Shown: one piece after another, positions 16,841 through 25,922 of the stretch
Layout of the letters: each line of letters opens with the position of its first letter
How positions within the stretch are numbered: position 1 is the stretch's first letter
Assembly (NCBI RefSeq): GCF_019351435.1
Contig: NZ_JAHWYN010000004.1
Coordinates: forward strand, 1 to 51,311
Direction: 5' to 3'
Source of the DNA: Flavobacterium taihuense
Lineage (GTDB): Bacteria; Bacteroidota; Bacteroidia; Flavobacteriales; Flavobacteriaceae
Length of the DNA stretch: 51,311 nt
The notes under the pieces: generated by a model
Databases searched by the model: none
What the model was told of the DNA's origin: nothing
Seen by the model: only the letters and a program-made list of their open reading frames with translations
Position numbers and translations under genes: made by a program

Positions 16841-17626
16841 GTGATTAATTATACGATATATAAGAACGAGAACAGCAAGCAATGGGTCACATTTGTGCAT
16901 GGTGCTGGAGGAAGTTCGTCTATTTGGTTCAAACAAATCAGGGATTTTAAAAAGAGCTACAATATTTTGTTGCTGGATTTGAGAGGTCACGGAGAATCTA
17001 AAACGACGTTGAAAACCGCTTTCAAACAGAAATATACTTTTTCGGCATTGGCCAATGATATACTGGAGGTTTTGGATCATCTTAAAATTGAAAAATCACA
17101 TTTTGTTGGAATTTCTTTGGGAACGATCCTCATTAGACAATTGGCGGAAATGTATCCCAATAGAGTGCAAAGTATGATTCTTGGTGGAGCCATCTTAAAA
17201 ATGAATTTCCGTTCCCAGATATTAATGCGTTTGGGAAACACTTTTAAATACGTATTGCCTTATTTGGTTCTATATAAGTTTTTTGCTTTTGTGATCATGC
17301 CTAAGAAGAGTCACAAACAATCTCGTTCGCTTTTTATAAATGAAGCCAAGAAATTGTACCAAAAAGAATTTATCAAATGGTTTAAATTAACAGCCGAGAT
17401 AAATCCGGTGCTCAAGTGGTTCAGACAGGTCGAATTGAATATTCCTACGCTTTATGTTATGGGAGAAGAAGATTATATGTTTTTGCCGTCAGTTCGTAAA
17501 GTTGTCGAAAGCCATTATAAATCATCCAAGTTATTCGTAATTGAAAATTGTGGACATGTGGTTAATGTGGAGCAGCCCAATGCTTTCAATAGCGCCGTTT
17601 TATCTTTTATACATACTGCTCAGTAA
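16841..17626 (+). CDS. Alpha/beta hydrolase
   Basis: This 261-residue protein starts at GTG 16841; no ATG lies nearby and the fold begins at once (WVTFVHGAGGSSSIWFKQI, oxyanion loop HGAGG). The nucleophile is the Ser in FVGISLGTILI (G-x-S-x-G, about residue 94). The acid is probably the Asp in MGEEDYMF and the base the His in ENCGHVVNVEQP. A cap of helices with a hydrophobic stretch (FKYVLPYLVLYKFFAFVI) lies between. It has no signal peptide, so it is cytoplasmic. The substrate cannot be told from sequence; it resembles the esterase/MhpC-like branch. Confidence 0.85.
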   Translation: MINYTIYKNENSKQWVTFVHGAGGSSSIWFKQIRDFKKSYNILLLDLRGHGESKTTLKTAFKQKYTFSALANDILEVLDHLKIEKSHFVGISLGTILIRQLAEMYPNRVQSMILGGAILKMNFRSQILMRLGNTFKYVLPYLVLYKFFAFVIMPKKSHKQSRSLFINEAKKLYQKEFIKWFKLTAEINPVLKWFRQVELNIPTLYVMGEEDYMFLPSVRKVVESHYKSSKLFVIENCGHVVNVEQPNAFNSAVLSFIHTAQ

Positions 17627-17763
17627 ATCATATTGAGTTTTTTAAAAAAAAAGAATCAATAATGCTTTTTTTGTTTGTTTAAAAAAAATGTTATTTTTCT
17701 ATGTAAAATGAAGTGTTAAAAGAAAACCTATAAAGAAAATCTAATAAAAAGTATAAATTTATT

Positions 17764-17792
17764 TTGTTGGTACTTTTTTTTTTATACTTTTA
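17764..17792 (+). promoter_or_regulatory. Candidate promoter of the cyanophycin locus
   Basis: TTG (17764-17766), 18 bases, then TACTTTTA (17785-17792), one base off the -7 consensus. A transcript beginning near 17799 would carry a leader of roughly 485 bases containing two micropeptide frames before the first cyanophycinase gene. Confidence 0.5.
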
Positions 17793-17815
17793 TCAAAAAA
17801 TAAAAACACCTTATT

Positions 17816-17896
17816 TTGATTTTAAGAAAAACAAATATAGTTATAAATACTAAATCTCTTTATTTAAGAGGACTTCAGCCTGTATTTAATTGCTGA
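17816..17896 (+). CDS. Micropeptide 1a, ending GLQPVFNC
   Basis: The frame ends TCT-CTT-TAT-TTA-AGA-GGA-CTT-CAG-CCT and finishes GTA-TTT-AAT-TGC-TGA, giving SLYLRGLQPVFNC at the C-terminus. The position of the ATG in the sister copy (20118) is GTT here, so a start must be the in-frame TTG at 17816 (26 residues) or a rare codon; this copy could also be decaying. The identical TTG position is preserved in the sister copy. Compared with it, the changes at GGA/GGT, CAG/CAA, TTT/TTC and TGC/TGT are all silent, which argues for translation. Confidence 0.45.
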   Translation: MILRKTNIVINTKSLYLRGLQPVFNC

Positions 17897-17912
17897 TTTT
17901 AAATTGGTTCAA

Positions 17913-17934
17913 AAAACTCTATCCCTTGAGTTTT
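17913..17934 (+). promoter_or_regulatory. Hairpin between micropeptides 1a and 1b
   Basis: AAAACTC and GAGTTTT enclose TATCCCTT, 17 bases after the stop of micropeptide 1a, with T-rich sequence downstream. A small hairpin at the same place in copy 2 (20192-20208) preserves the pairing though the loop differs. The layout, peptide then hairpin, is that of an attenuator. Confidence 0.45.
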
Positions 17935-17978
17935 ACTTTCTATTTAGTTATTGTTTTTTTCTTCTTAACCAAGACACC

Positions 17979-18062
17979 ATGAATTTTATTAAATTAATAC
18001 TTGTATGTATTGATTGTAAATCTTTTTCTCTAAAAGGATTGCAACCAATATTTAATTGTTAA
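17979..18062 (+). CDS. Micropeptide 1b (27 residues), ending GLQPIFNC
   Basis: ATG 17979 to TAA 18062 encodes a 27-residue peptide beginning MNFIKLILVCIDCKSF and ending SLKGLQPIFNC. The N-terminus is mildly hydrophobic, C-I-D-C sits in the middle, and the last residue is Cys. Its partner at 20252 has the same length and end. Differences between them in the conserved part are silent (TGT/TGC, GGA/GGC, TTT/TTC, TAA/TAG) apart from Lys to Gln. The end also matches micropeptides 1a and 2a, which use different codons for the same residues. It could be a regulatory leader peptide or a secreted/signalling peptide. I know of no named family. Confidence 0.65.
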   Translation: MNFIKLILVCIDCKSFSLKGLQPIFNC

Positions 18063-18284
18063 AAAATCTCTTCCAGATTTAACGATTGTAGTGCTTAAAT
18101 GTTTTTCTATTGGGCAACTATGATTATTTATATTCCATTTTAAAAGATTAAAAAGTGCGATTTAATAGTAATTTAAAGCTATTTGTTTGGAAATAATTAT
18201 TGTTATTCCAAATTTAAATAAACAAAATTTCTGATGATTAGCATTGTTAATTTCCGATTATTAACATTTAGCAAATTTTAAATC

Positions 18285-20051
18285 ATGAAAAACAATATTT
18301 TAAAAATAAATCAAATCATTATTTTCCTTTTTATTTCAGCAATAAGCCCTGCATATTCACAAACCTACACAAGCTGGATTACCGGAAGTGTTGCAGATGT
18401 TACAACGACTGCTACAGGTGGTGCCTGCCTGATGGGTGGCGGAACAGATAACGATGACGCCATAAAATGGATGATACAAAAATCTGGAGGTGGTGATTTT
18501 GTAGTTATTCGCTCTGCTGGAACTCAGGCTTATAATGATTATATCTATGGTTTGGGAACAGTAAATTCTGTCGAAACAATTCTGATTGATACCAGAGCCA
18601 AAGCAAGTATTGCTGAGATTGCAACCAAAATTAGAAATGCTGAAGCTTTATTCATAACAGGAGGAGACCAATCCACGTATGTTTCGTATTGGAAAGACAC
18701 ACCAGTAGAAGATGCCATAAATTATTTGATAAATACAAAAAAAGTTCCTGTTGGTGGTACTAGCGCTGGATGTGCCATACAGGGCAAATACTATTATAGT
18801 GCTACAAATTCTAGTGTTACATCTGCTCAGGCATTAGCAAATCCGTATAACACTGATATGACTATCGGGGCTAATGATTTTATAAACAATCCAATTTTAT
18901 CAAATGTCATTACAGATACACATTACAATAACCCCGATCGTAGGGGAAGACAAACTGCTTTTATTGCCAGAATGTGGAAAGATTTAGGTGCTGGATTAAA
19001 TGCAAAAGGTATTGGCGTTTATGAAAAAACAGCCGTTTGTATTGACCAAAATGGCATTGCTAAAGTTTTTGCACCCGCAACGGGTAATTACGCTTACTTT
19101 TATCAATTTGACACCTCTTCTACTCCTGAAACATTAGCTTCTGGTTCTCCATTAACATGGAACAATAGTGGGAAAGGGGTGAAAATTATTAAAATTGAAG
19201 GTGATACCTCGGGTTCTACGACAATAGATTTGAACAATTGGTCAATAGTAAATGGAAGTAAAGCAGTTTATGGTGTTATAAAAGTAATAAATGGGACGTT
19301 AACAGAAACTTCAACATCTGGAGGAGGAACAGTTTCTTATTGTACTTCACAAGGAGGTGATTCTAGTAGGGAATGGATAAAGAAAGTTGCAATTGGTACA
19401 ATTAGCAATTTAAGCAATTCAAATGGAGGTTATGCTGACTTTTCTTCTCAGGTTAGTAATATAACTAAAGGAGTGGCAACTACTTTAACTTTAACTCCTG
19501 GCTTCAGTGCAACAAGAAATTTATATTGGAAAGTATTTATAGATTTAAATAATAATGGTCTTTTTACAGACTCTGGTGAGGAAGTATATTCTATTTTTAG
19601 TAATCAAACTTTAACGCCAAAAATTACCATTCGAACTTCTGCTTCTGTGGGAAATATTAGAATGCGAATTATAGTAAGTTATAATTCAATAAATTCCTCC
19701 TGTGGTACTTATAATTATGGTGAGACAGAAGATTATACATTAAATGTTATTAGTGGAACTGCAAGAATATCTAAAAATAAAGAAGCAGAATATGATAATA
19801 CTACGGTTGCTTTGTATCCAAATCCTGCTAAAGATTTAGTTAGAATTAACTTTCTATCAGAACAAAAACAAGAAGCACAAATTTTAATTTATAATCTTGG
19901 TGGTTCAATAGTAAAAAGTTTAATTACAAATGTTTCTGCTGGTATTAATAATGTGGAGATTGATTTATCTGAATTGCAATCTGGTCAATATATTATAAGT
20001 ATCGATAAAGGAGAGGATAAAGTAATCTCGAAACTAATAATTTCAAAATAA
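18285..20051 (+). CDS. Secreted cyanophycinase with GEVED and T9SS sorting domains
   Basis: This 588-residue protein has a signal peptide (to about residue 25, PAYSQ). Residues 35-310 are a peptidase family S51 cyanophycinase-like domain: GGACLMGGGTDNDDAIKWM, GGDQSTYVSYW and the nucleophile Ser160 in GGTSAGCAIQG, then DTHYNNPDRRGRQTAFIARM and GIGVYEKTAVCI. Residues about 370-485 form a GEVED-like domain (VFIDLNNNGLFTDSGEEVY, YNYGETEDYTLNV). The last 75 residues are a type A T9SS sorting domain (VALYPNPAKDLVRINF, SGQYIISI). It should act at the cell surface or outside, cutting cyanophycin or a similar polymer into dipeptides. It opens the locus behind a long leader and is a paralogue of the lipoprotein at 28202-29299. 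Confidence 0.85.
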   Translation: MKNNILKINQIIIFLFISAISPAYSQTYTSWITGSVADVTTTATGGACLMGGGTDNDDAIKWMIQKSGGGDFVVIRSAGTQAYNDYIYGLGTVNSVETILIDTRAKASIAEIATKIRNAEALFITGGDQSTYVSYWKDTPVEDAINYLINTKKVPVGGTSAGCAIQGKYYYSATNSSVTSAQALANPYNTDMTIGANDFINNPILSNVITDTHYNNPDRRGRQTAFIARMWKDLGAGLNAKGIGVYEKTAVCIDQNGIAKVFAPATGNYAYFYQFDTSSTPETLASGSPLTWNNSGKGVKIIKIEGDTSGSTTIDLNNWSIVNGSKAVYGVIKVINGTLTETSTSGGGTVSYCTSQGGDSSREWIKKVAIGTISNLSNSNGGYADFSSQVSNITKGVATTLTLTPGFSATRNLYWKVFIDLNNNGLFTDSGEEVYSIFSNQTLTPKITIRTSASVGNIRMRIIVSYNSINSSCGTYNYGETEDYTLNVISGTARISKNKEAEYDNTTVALYPNPAKDLVRINFLSEQKQEAQILIYNLGGSIVKSLITNVSAGINNVEIDLSELQSGQYIISIDKGEDKVISKLIISK

Positions 20052-20117
20052 AGCCATTTGGAATTTAAAGCTTGAAAGTTAAAGTAATCCATTTTGATTT
20101 TAATAAAAACAAATACC

Positions 20118-20174
20118 ATGATAAAAACTAAATCTCTTACTTTAAGAGGTCTTCAACCTATCTTCAATTGTTGA
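20118..20174 (+). CDS. Micropeptide 2a (18 residues), ending GLQPIFNC
   Basis: ATG 20118 to TGA 20174 encodes MIKTKSLTLRGLQPIFNC. An in-frame TTG at 20094 would extend it to 26 residues, matching micropeptide 1a. Silent codon differences from 1a in the conserved end argue that the peptide is translated and selected. It is followed after 17 bases by a small CTC/GAG hairpin. Confidence 0.6.
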   Translation: MIKTKSLTLRGLQPIFNC

Positions 20175-20191
20175 TTTATATGGCTTCAAAA

Positions 20192-20208
20192 AAACTCTTC
20201 TTGAGTTT
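20192..20208 (+). promoter_or_regulatory. Hairpin between micropeptides 2a and 2b
   Basis: AAACTC and GAGTTT enclose TTCTT, with a run of T residues about 15 bases downstream. It is the counterpart of the hairpin at 17913-17934. Confidence 0.4.
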
Positions 20209-20251
20209 AGTTGATATATACTTTTTTTTTTATTACCCTAACCAAAACCAA

Positions 20252-20335
20252 ATGAATCTTATCAATCTATTCCACGTATGTATTGATTGCAAATCTTTTT
20301 CTCTACAAGGCTTGCAACCAATATTCAATTGTTAG
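20252..20335 (+). CDS. Micropeptide 2b (27 residues), ending GLQPIFNC
   Basis: ATG 20252 to TAG 20335 encodes a peptide beginning MNLINLFHVCIDCKSF and ending SLQGLQPIFNC, the same length as 1b. Variation is concentrated in residues 3-8, while VCIDCKSFSL(K/Q)GLQPIFNC is fixed with mostly silent changes. It ends 105 bases before susC. Confidence 0.65.
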   Translation: MNLINLFHVCIDCKSFSLQGLQPIFNC

Positions 20336-20440
20336 AAAACTTGTTCTTCACGGTTTACAGATTTCAATACCCAAACTTTCGTTTTGATGAGCAGTTAGGG
20401 TATCTATTATCAATTTTATTAAATTTAAAATATTAAAAAA

Positions 20441-23436
20441 ATGAAATTCAATAGTAATTTAATACTGTTTGTTGTGTTGTTGGCATGTATTTCAACCTAC
20501 GCACAAAAAAAAATAACAGGGACTGTTATAGATAAACAAACAAATCAGCCAATGGCAGGAGTTAATATCGTTTCTTCCAATTCAAAAACAGGAACTATAT
20601 CAGGATTTGACGGGAAATTTCAATTAGAATTACCCGATAATGTTGCCTCAATAGAGCTTTCTTATATTGGTTACCAAAACAAAAAAGTAGCAATAGATGG
20701 AAGCACTAATTACAATGTTTACATGAGCTCGGGCCAAGACTTAAAAGAAGTTGTAGTTATTGGTTATGGGACAGTATCCAAGAAAGATATAAGTTCAAGT
20801 GTTTCATCAATTAAAACAAAAGATTTACCTCAAGGAACATCTTCAAGTTTTGAAAACTCATTACAAGGACAAACCGCGGGGGTAAATATCAGCTCTTCAT
20901 CTGCTACGCCAGGTAGTGCGGTTAGTGTAAATATTCGAGGAGTATCCTCTATCTCAGCAAGTAGCCAACCGTTGTATATTATTGATGGAGTTCCAATGGT
21001 ATCCAGAAATAATTCTGCATTAAATGCTAATATTCAGCCAACAAACCCTTTGGCGGATTTGAATCCATCAGATATCGAATCATTTTCAGTCCTAAAAGAT
21101 GCTGCAGCTGCTGCTATTTATGGTTCTAGAGGAGCAAATGGAGTTATATTGATTACGACCAAAAGAGGCAAAACAGGTGTAAGTTCTGTTGATGTAAATT
21201 ATTATACAGCTATTTCTGAAATTACAAATTATCCTAAAATGGTTGATAGTGAAAAATTTAAAAGCTTCTTCAACACTGCTGCCGAATTTGATGGTTTAGG
21301 AAAAGATTATTTTGATTGGATTGATACTTCAAAAGGGGTAAACACGAATATTTATGATGAAATTTTTAGATTAGGTGTTGCTCAAAATCTAGATTTGAGT
21401 TTGAAAGGTGGTAATGAAAAAACAAGTTACTATCTAAGTGGAAATTATTTTAATCAAGATGGTATTCAAATTGGACAAGGCTTTAGAAGATTGAGTGGTC
21501 GTTTAAATATAGATCATACTATAAGTGATCAATTTAAAGTGGGTTCAACTGTGTTTGTTACTCGAAGCAATCACCAAAGAACTATTGGTGAAAATGATGA
21601 GTATGGTGTTGTAATTAATGCTCAAGGCTGGGATCCTACAGAACCAATATATGATGACAAAGGAAAATACACCAATCCTTTTAGTTATAACACTTGGTGG
21701 CCATTAGAAAACCCGGTTCAAATTGCGAATGAATACAAAAATACTTCTCAATCTACACGTGCTCAAGGTTCTACATATTTAGAATGGAAAATTATTCCAG
21801 ATTTAAAATTCAAAACTGCTTTGTCTTTAGACTATTCTAATTTAGTTGAGAGTTCTTATGTGCCTTCTGGAACAAATAAATCTAAAACAGGAGAAGGTAT
21901 TTATGCCACTTATGAAGAAACAAACTGGCTTGTAGAAAACACTTTAAACTACACCAAAAAATTTGGAGAAAAACACGATTTTGGAGCTATTTTAGGTTGG
22001 ACATTACAAGGAAATGAGTCTTTATTTTCCGATCAATCGGGTGTGGGTTACGCAACCAATTCTACAGCTAGTATTTCTGCAGCAAGTACTATTACTTCTA
22101 GTACTTCGGGTAAAAATCAATATGGATTACAATCTTTCTTTGGAAGAGCAAACTATGTTTATAATGATAAATATATTGCTTCATTTACAGTAAGAGCTGA
22201 TGGTTCATCTCGTTTTGGAGAGAATAATCGTTATGGTTATTTCCCTTCTGGTTCCTTGGCATGGAGAGTAAATAAAGAAGAATTTTTTAATATAAAAACT
22301 ATCTCTGATTTTAAAATCCGTGCTAGTTACGGACTTACAGGAAATCAGGAAATTAGTTCTAATTGGAGAGGTACTTATTCATTAAATGCTAATTATAATG
22401 GTGTTCCAGGTATTGCACCAAGTCGTTTGGGGAACCCGGATTTGGGTTGGGAAACAACGACCCAATTGGACCTTGGTTTGGATTTGGGGTTGTTTAAAAA
22501 CAGAGTTAATTTAACATTTGATTATTTTGACAAACAAACAGACGACTTGTTGTTGCAATCTAAAGTTTCTGGTTTGACTGGTTTTAACTCCGTTTTCCAA
22601 AACGTTGGCGCGATTGAAAATAAAGGATTTGAATTTGCAATTAACGGAGCTGTTATTGACGGAGAACAATTCAAATGGAATACTGGAGTAAACCTTACTT
22701 TGTTGGATAATAAAATTAAAAAATTGAACAACGATGGTGAAGAAATTGGAAGAAATCATATCCTAAAAGAAGGCGAAGCAGTTAGCACATTATACCTAAT
22801 TAAATTTTTGGGTGTAGATCCTCAAACAGGAGATGCTAAGTTTGATGATGTAAACAAAGACGGAATTATTGATTTCTCTGACAGACAGATTGTTGGAGGT
22901 GCAATCCCAACTTATTATGGAGGTTGGACTAACAACCTTAGTATAAGCGCTTTACATTGACAGCTAACTTTTTGTTCTCTGGAGGAAATAAAATATTCAA
23001 CCAAAGTAGACACGTATATGATAATTATGGTTTTACAAAAAGTGGTATTCCTTATTCAAATATTAGTGAAAGAGTATATGATAACTACTGGAGAACTCCA
23101 GGTCAAATCACTGATGTGCCAAGACCATCAACAAAAGCTGGACAAATGCAACGTTTTAGTACTCAGTATTTAGAAGATGGAGATTACATTCGATTAAAAA
23201 CTTTAAGTCTTGCATATAAATTCCCTTCTAACTTAATCAATACAATTGGTTTAAATAATTTGTCTTTATACGTTCAAGCACAAAATTTATTTACACTAAC
23301 TGATTATTTAGGCTTTGATCCAGAGGTATCTACAAATACTTCTTCTCAAGAAGATTTGAATGTTTTGCAAGGAGAAGATTTTGGAACTTTAGGTCAGGCA
23401 AGAACGTTTACAATAGGATTAAGTACAACATTTTAA
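20441..23436 (+). pseudogene. SusC/RagA TonB-dependent transporter with a one-base frameshift
   Basis: The first frame (839 residues) has a signal peptide (CISTYAQ), a carboxypeptidase-like domain (ITGTVIDKQTNQPMAGVNIV), a plug with EVVVIGYGTVSKKDISSSVSS and the barrel. It stops at 22958-22960 after GGWTNNLSISALH. The barrel continues in another frame from about 22943 (FTLTANFLFSGGNKIFNQ) to the proper C-terminus at 23436 (RTFTIGLSTTF). Restoring one base near AGTATAAGCGC (about 22940-22950) would give a continuous protein of about 1,000 residues with the usual Tyr-Lys-x-Phe turn. So this is a disrupted gene, a sequencing error, or less likely recoding. SusC imports oligomers across the outer membrane with SusD, here probably cyanophycin fragments. 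Confidence 0.85.
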
Positions 23437-23447
23437 AATTTAAAATC

Positions 23448-24797
23448 ATGAAAAAAATAAATATATATGCATGTTTATATCTGTTACTTGCCTTTACTTT
23501 TTTAGGTTGTGATGACGTATTAGAAACGAAATTGGATTCCGAAGTTCCAGTAGAAAATGCCATAACAGATGCCATTTCATTAAAATCTGCTGCAGTTGGA
23601 TTATACGATATAATGCAAAGTGGAACGTATTATGGAGGCGAATTTATATTGGCTCAAGATTTAACAGGGGGTATCGCTGATGCTACTGGTTTTCAAGAGC
23701 GTTTTGCACAGCTGGATAAAGCTATTGTACCGCCATCTAACGCCTATATTCAAAACAACTGGGTGGATGTGTATAACTTGGTAAACGCTAGTAATTTGAT
23801 TTTATCAAAAATGAATGAATTACAGCTTGTGGATGATAATTCAAAAGGGACAGCGCTTTTTTGTAGAGCATTAGGACATTTTGATGCATTGAGACAGTTT
23901 GGACAATTTGCAGACCTTAACTCAAAATACGGTATCCCTCTTTCTACTAGTTATGTGGATGCAAAATCAGCTTTAGGAATTTCAAGATCAACTGTAGCAC
24001 AATCGTACCAACAAATTATTACCGATTTGAATGATGCCATAGGATTATTGAAGTATGATACTAATCGATTTGGAATCACAAAAGCTGCTGCTGAAGCACT
24101 ACTTGCTAGGGTGTATTTGTATAAAGGGGACTATGACAATGCAATTATTTATTCAAGTAAAGTGATTGCAAATACCACTTATAAATTGAATACCAAATAC
24201 AATGATATTTATGATGTGGAAGGTTCAAACGAAGCTATTTTTGAATTACAATTTTTAGGTACTGATGGAAATAGTTTAACTGGATTAATATCAGTATCTC
24301 CGCCTGAAGTTTCTGCCGATTATAGTAATTTTTTCGCACCAATGGATGATGATAATGATCCAAGAAGCTACCGTTATTATGATGATGGCAAAGTAGTTTA
24401 TGTTGACAAGTACGGTACAAATAAAAATGTAATTGACGGAAATTCTATTATTATCAAGCTATCTGAAATATATCTAATTAGAGCAGAAGCTTTGGCTAAG
24501 AAAACGCCAAATGATTTAACATTAGCTTTAGCAGATTTGAATGTGATTCGTAAAAGAGCTTTACCTTCAAAACCATACACTATTACAGATGTTCCAAACC
24601 TAGATGCTTTTATCACCATTTTACTTGATGAAAATGGAAGAGAATTAGGTTTTGAAGGGCATAAATGGTTTAGTCTTGTTCGTTTAGGAAGAGCAACATC
24701 AGAATTGAATATTCCTGCTTTTAGAACGGTTTATCCTATACCTCAAAATGAAATTACTGTTGCCAAAGGTGTTTTAGAACAAAACCCAGGCTATTAA
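23448..24797 (+). CDS. SusD/RagB-family outer-membrane lipoprotein
   Basis: This 449-residue protein has a lipoprotein signal with the lipid-bearing Cys at residue 21 (LAFTFLGCDD). SusD character is clear: LDSEVPVENAITDAISLKSAAVGLYDIMQ, FCRALGHFDALRQFGQFAD, the TPR-like AAAEALLARVYLYKGDYDNAIIYSSKVI and the C-terminal ENGRELGFEGHKWFSLVRLGRATSELNIP. It binds the substrate as a lid on SusC. It starts 12 bases after susC. The partnership with cyanophycinases rather than glycoside hydrolases implies a peptide ligand. Confidence 0.93.
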   Translation: MKKINIYACLYLLLAFTFLGCDDVLETKLDSEVPVENAITDAISLKSAAVGLYDIMQSGTYYGGEFILAQDLTGGIADATGFQERFAQLDKAIVPPSNAYIQNNWVDVYNLVNASNLILSKMNELQLVDDNSKGTALFCRALGHFDALRQFGQFADLNSKYGIPLSTSYVDAKSALGISRSTVAQSYQQIITDLNDAIGLLKYDTNRFGITKAAAEALLARVYLYKGDYDNAIIYSSKVIANTTYKLNTKYNDIYDVEGSNEAIFELQFLGTDGNSLTGLISVSPPEVSADYSNFFAPMDDDNDPRSYRYYDDGKVVYVDKYGTNKNVIDGNSIIIKLSEIYLIRAEALAKKTPNDLTLALADLNVIRKRALPSKPYTITDVPNLDAFITILLDENGRELGFEGHKWFSLVRLGRATSELNIPAFRTVYPIPQNEITVAKGVLEQNPGY

Positions 24798-24808
24798 AAA
24801 TCTCAAAA

Positions 24809-24861
24809 GAAGTTACTAATTCGGAATTTATTTGATTAAATGGATTCCGATTAGTTCCTTC
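24809..24861 (+). promoter_or_regulatory. Long imperfect hairpin between susD and the isoaspartyl peptidase gene
   Basis: The arm from GAAG through ACTAATTCGGAAT (24809-24827) pairs with ATTCCGATTAGTTCCTTC (24844-24861), with a few mismatches and one bulge, around an AT loop. No T run follows immediately; TTTCTTTC and then an A run do. It could be a partial terminator or an mRNA-stability element separating high susCD expression from the downstream genes. Confidence 0.5.
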
Positions 24862-24881
24862 TTTCTTTCAAAAAAAAAAAA

Positions 24882-25832
24882 ATGACAAAACATACACCAT
24901 TCGCATTATGTATTCATGGAGGTGCAGGCGTAATAACTCCCGAAAATCTTTCGGAAGCCGATAAAAAATTAATAAATGCTGATTTAATGCTTGCCTTGAA
25001 TTCAGGTGAAGAAATTTTAGTAAAAGGGGGAAGCGCCATAGATGCAGTTGCAGCTGCCGTAGTAGTATTAGAAAATAGTATTCATTTTAATGCTGGAAAA
25101 GGAGCTGTTTATACTAGAACTGGCAAACATTTACTTGAAGCATCCATAATGGACGGTGCTACTTTTAAGGCAGGAGCAGTTGCTAATAGCAAGAGAATTA
25201 AAAATCCTGTTTTATTTGCAAAAAGTCTATTAGCAGACGAAAATATAGTATTACTTTCGGGTAAAGGTGCAGATAAATTAGCGGAAGAAACCAATCACGA
25301 AATGGTTGAAAACACTTATTTTGATACTAATTTTAGAAAAGAACAACTTATTGAAGCTCAAAAAATTTCAGAAACAGGGACCTATTTAGATCACACGAAT
25401 CTAAAAATGGGAACTGTTGGAGCCGTTGCTATTGATAAGCAAGGAAACATTGCTGCAGCAACTTCTACAGGTGGAATGACAAATAAATTAGATGGACGTA
25501 TTGGTGATACAGCTATTATTGGTGCGGGCACATACGCTAACAATAAAACATGTGGAGTATCTTGTACTGGTGTTGGTGAATATTTTATTAGGGCAACGGT
25601 TGCTTCGATGGTCTCTAATTTAATGGAATATGGACACAAAACACTAGAGCAGGCAACAGAAATAACAATTAAGGAACATTTAACTCAATTGGGAGGCGAA
25701 GGCGGATTAATTGCAATTGATAACGAAGGAAATGTGAACTTTTCCTTTAATTCTCAAGGAATGTATCGTGGATATGTTAGTGAGAAAACAAATGAGAAGA
25801 AAATCTATATTTGGGATAACGAAGAAATATAA
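24882..25832 (+). CDS. Isoaspartyl peptidase / plant-type L-asparaginase (Ntn hydrolase)
   Basis: This 316-residue protein belongs to the asparaginase 2 family. The N-terminal IHGGAG, the helix GSAIDAVAAAVVVLEN and HFNAGKGAVYT are present. The autoprocessing site is the Thr178 nucleophile in LKMGTVGAVAID, and the substrate loop is TSTGGMTNKLDGRIGDTAIIGAGTYA. Such enzymes split beta-aspartyl dipeptides; with cyanophycin dipeptides (beta-Asp-Arg) the products are Asp and Arg. No signal peptide is seen, so it acts in the cytoplasm, after transport. Its position between susD and a cyanophycinase fits the last step of that pathway. Which dipeptide it prefers cannot be read from sequence. Confidence 0.93.
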   Translation: MTKHTPFALCIHGGAGVITPENLSEADKKLINADLMLALNSGEEILVKGGSAIDAVAAAVVVLENSIHFNAGKGAVYTRTGKHLLEASIMDGATFKAGAVANSKRIKNPVLFAKSLLADENIVLLSGKGADKLAEETNHEMVENTYFDTNFRKEQLIEAQKISETGTYLDHTNLKMGTVGAVAIDKQGNIAAATSTGGMTNKLDGRIGDTAIIGAGTYANNKTCGVSCTGVGEYFIRATVASMVSNLMEYGHKTLEQATEITIKEHLTQLGGEGGLIAIDNEGNVNFSFNSQGMYRGYVSEKTNEKKIYIWDNEEI

Positions 25833-25922
25833 TATTTATCAATCAAAATGAGCATGGCCGTGATTTGGTTGTAAACATCAATAGCGGCTATGTATTTCCA
25901 TAGTCCAAAAAAAAGTATAGAT

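Larger units (their letters stand above)
17812..18062 (+). repeat. Leader duplication, copy 1
   Basis: This stretch and 20091-20335 are diverged copies of one leader. Both read TTTTGATTTTA, then a micropeptide, a small CTC/GAG hairpin, a T-rich stretch, a second micropeptide and its stop. It lies in the 658-base gap 17627-18284; the remainder (18063-18284) is AT-rich and shows nothing else. Confidence 0.75.
20091..20335 (+). repeat. Leader duplication, copy 2
   Basis: Diverged copy of 17812-18062, lying between the first cyanophycinase gene and susC (gap 20052-20440). No clear -7 box was found ahead of it, so it may be an internal leader of the same transcript. The final part (20336-20440) is AT-rich with no other signal. 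Confidence 0.75.

Noticed and set aside
17816..17896. Micropeptide frames as chance ORFs
   Set aside because: Chance would not give four frames with the same nine-residue end in different codons and the same order in two leaders; copy 1a is weak because it lacks an ATG, but its conserved end remains.
22930..22965. Programmed -1 frameshift in susC
   Set aside because: No slippery heptanucleotide or strong downstream stem is visible; a lost base or sequencing error explains the data more simply.
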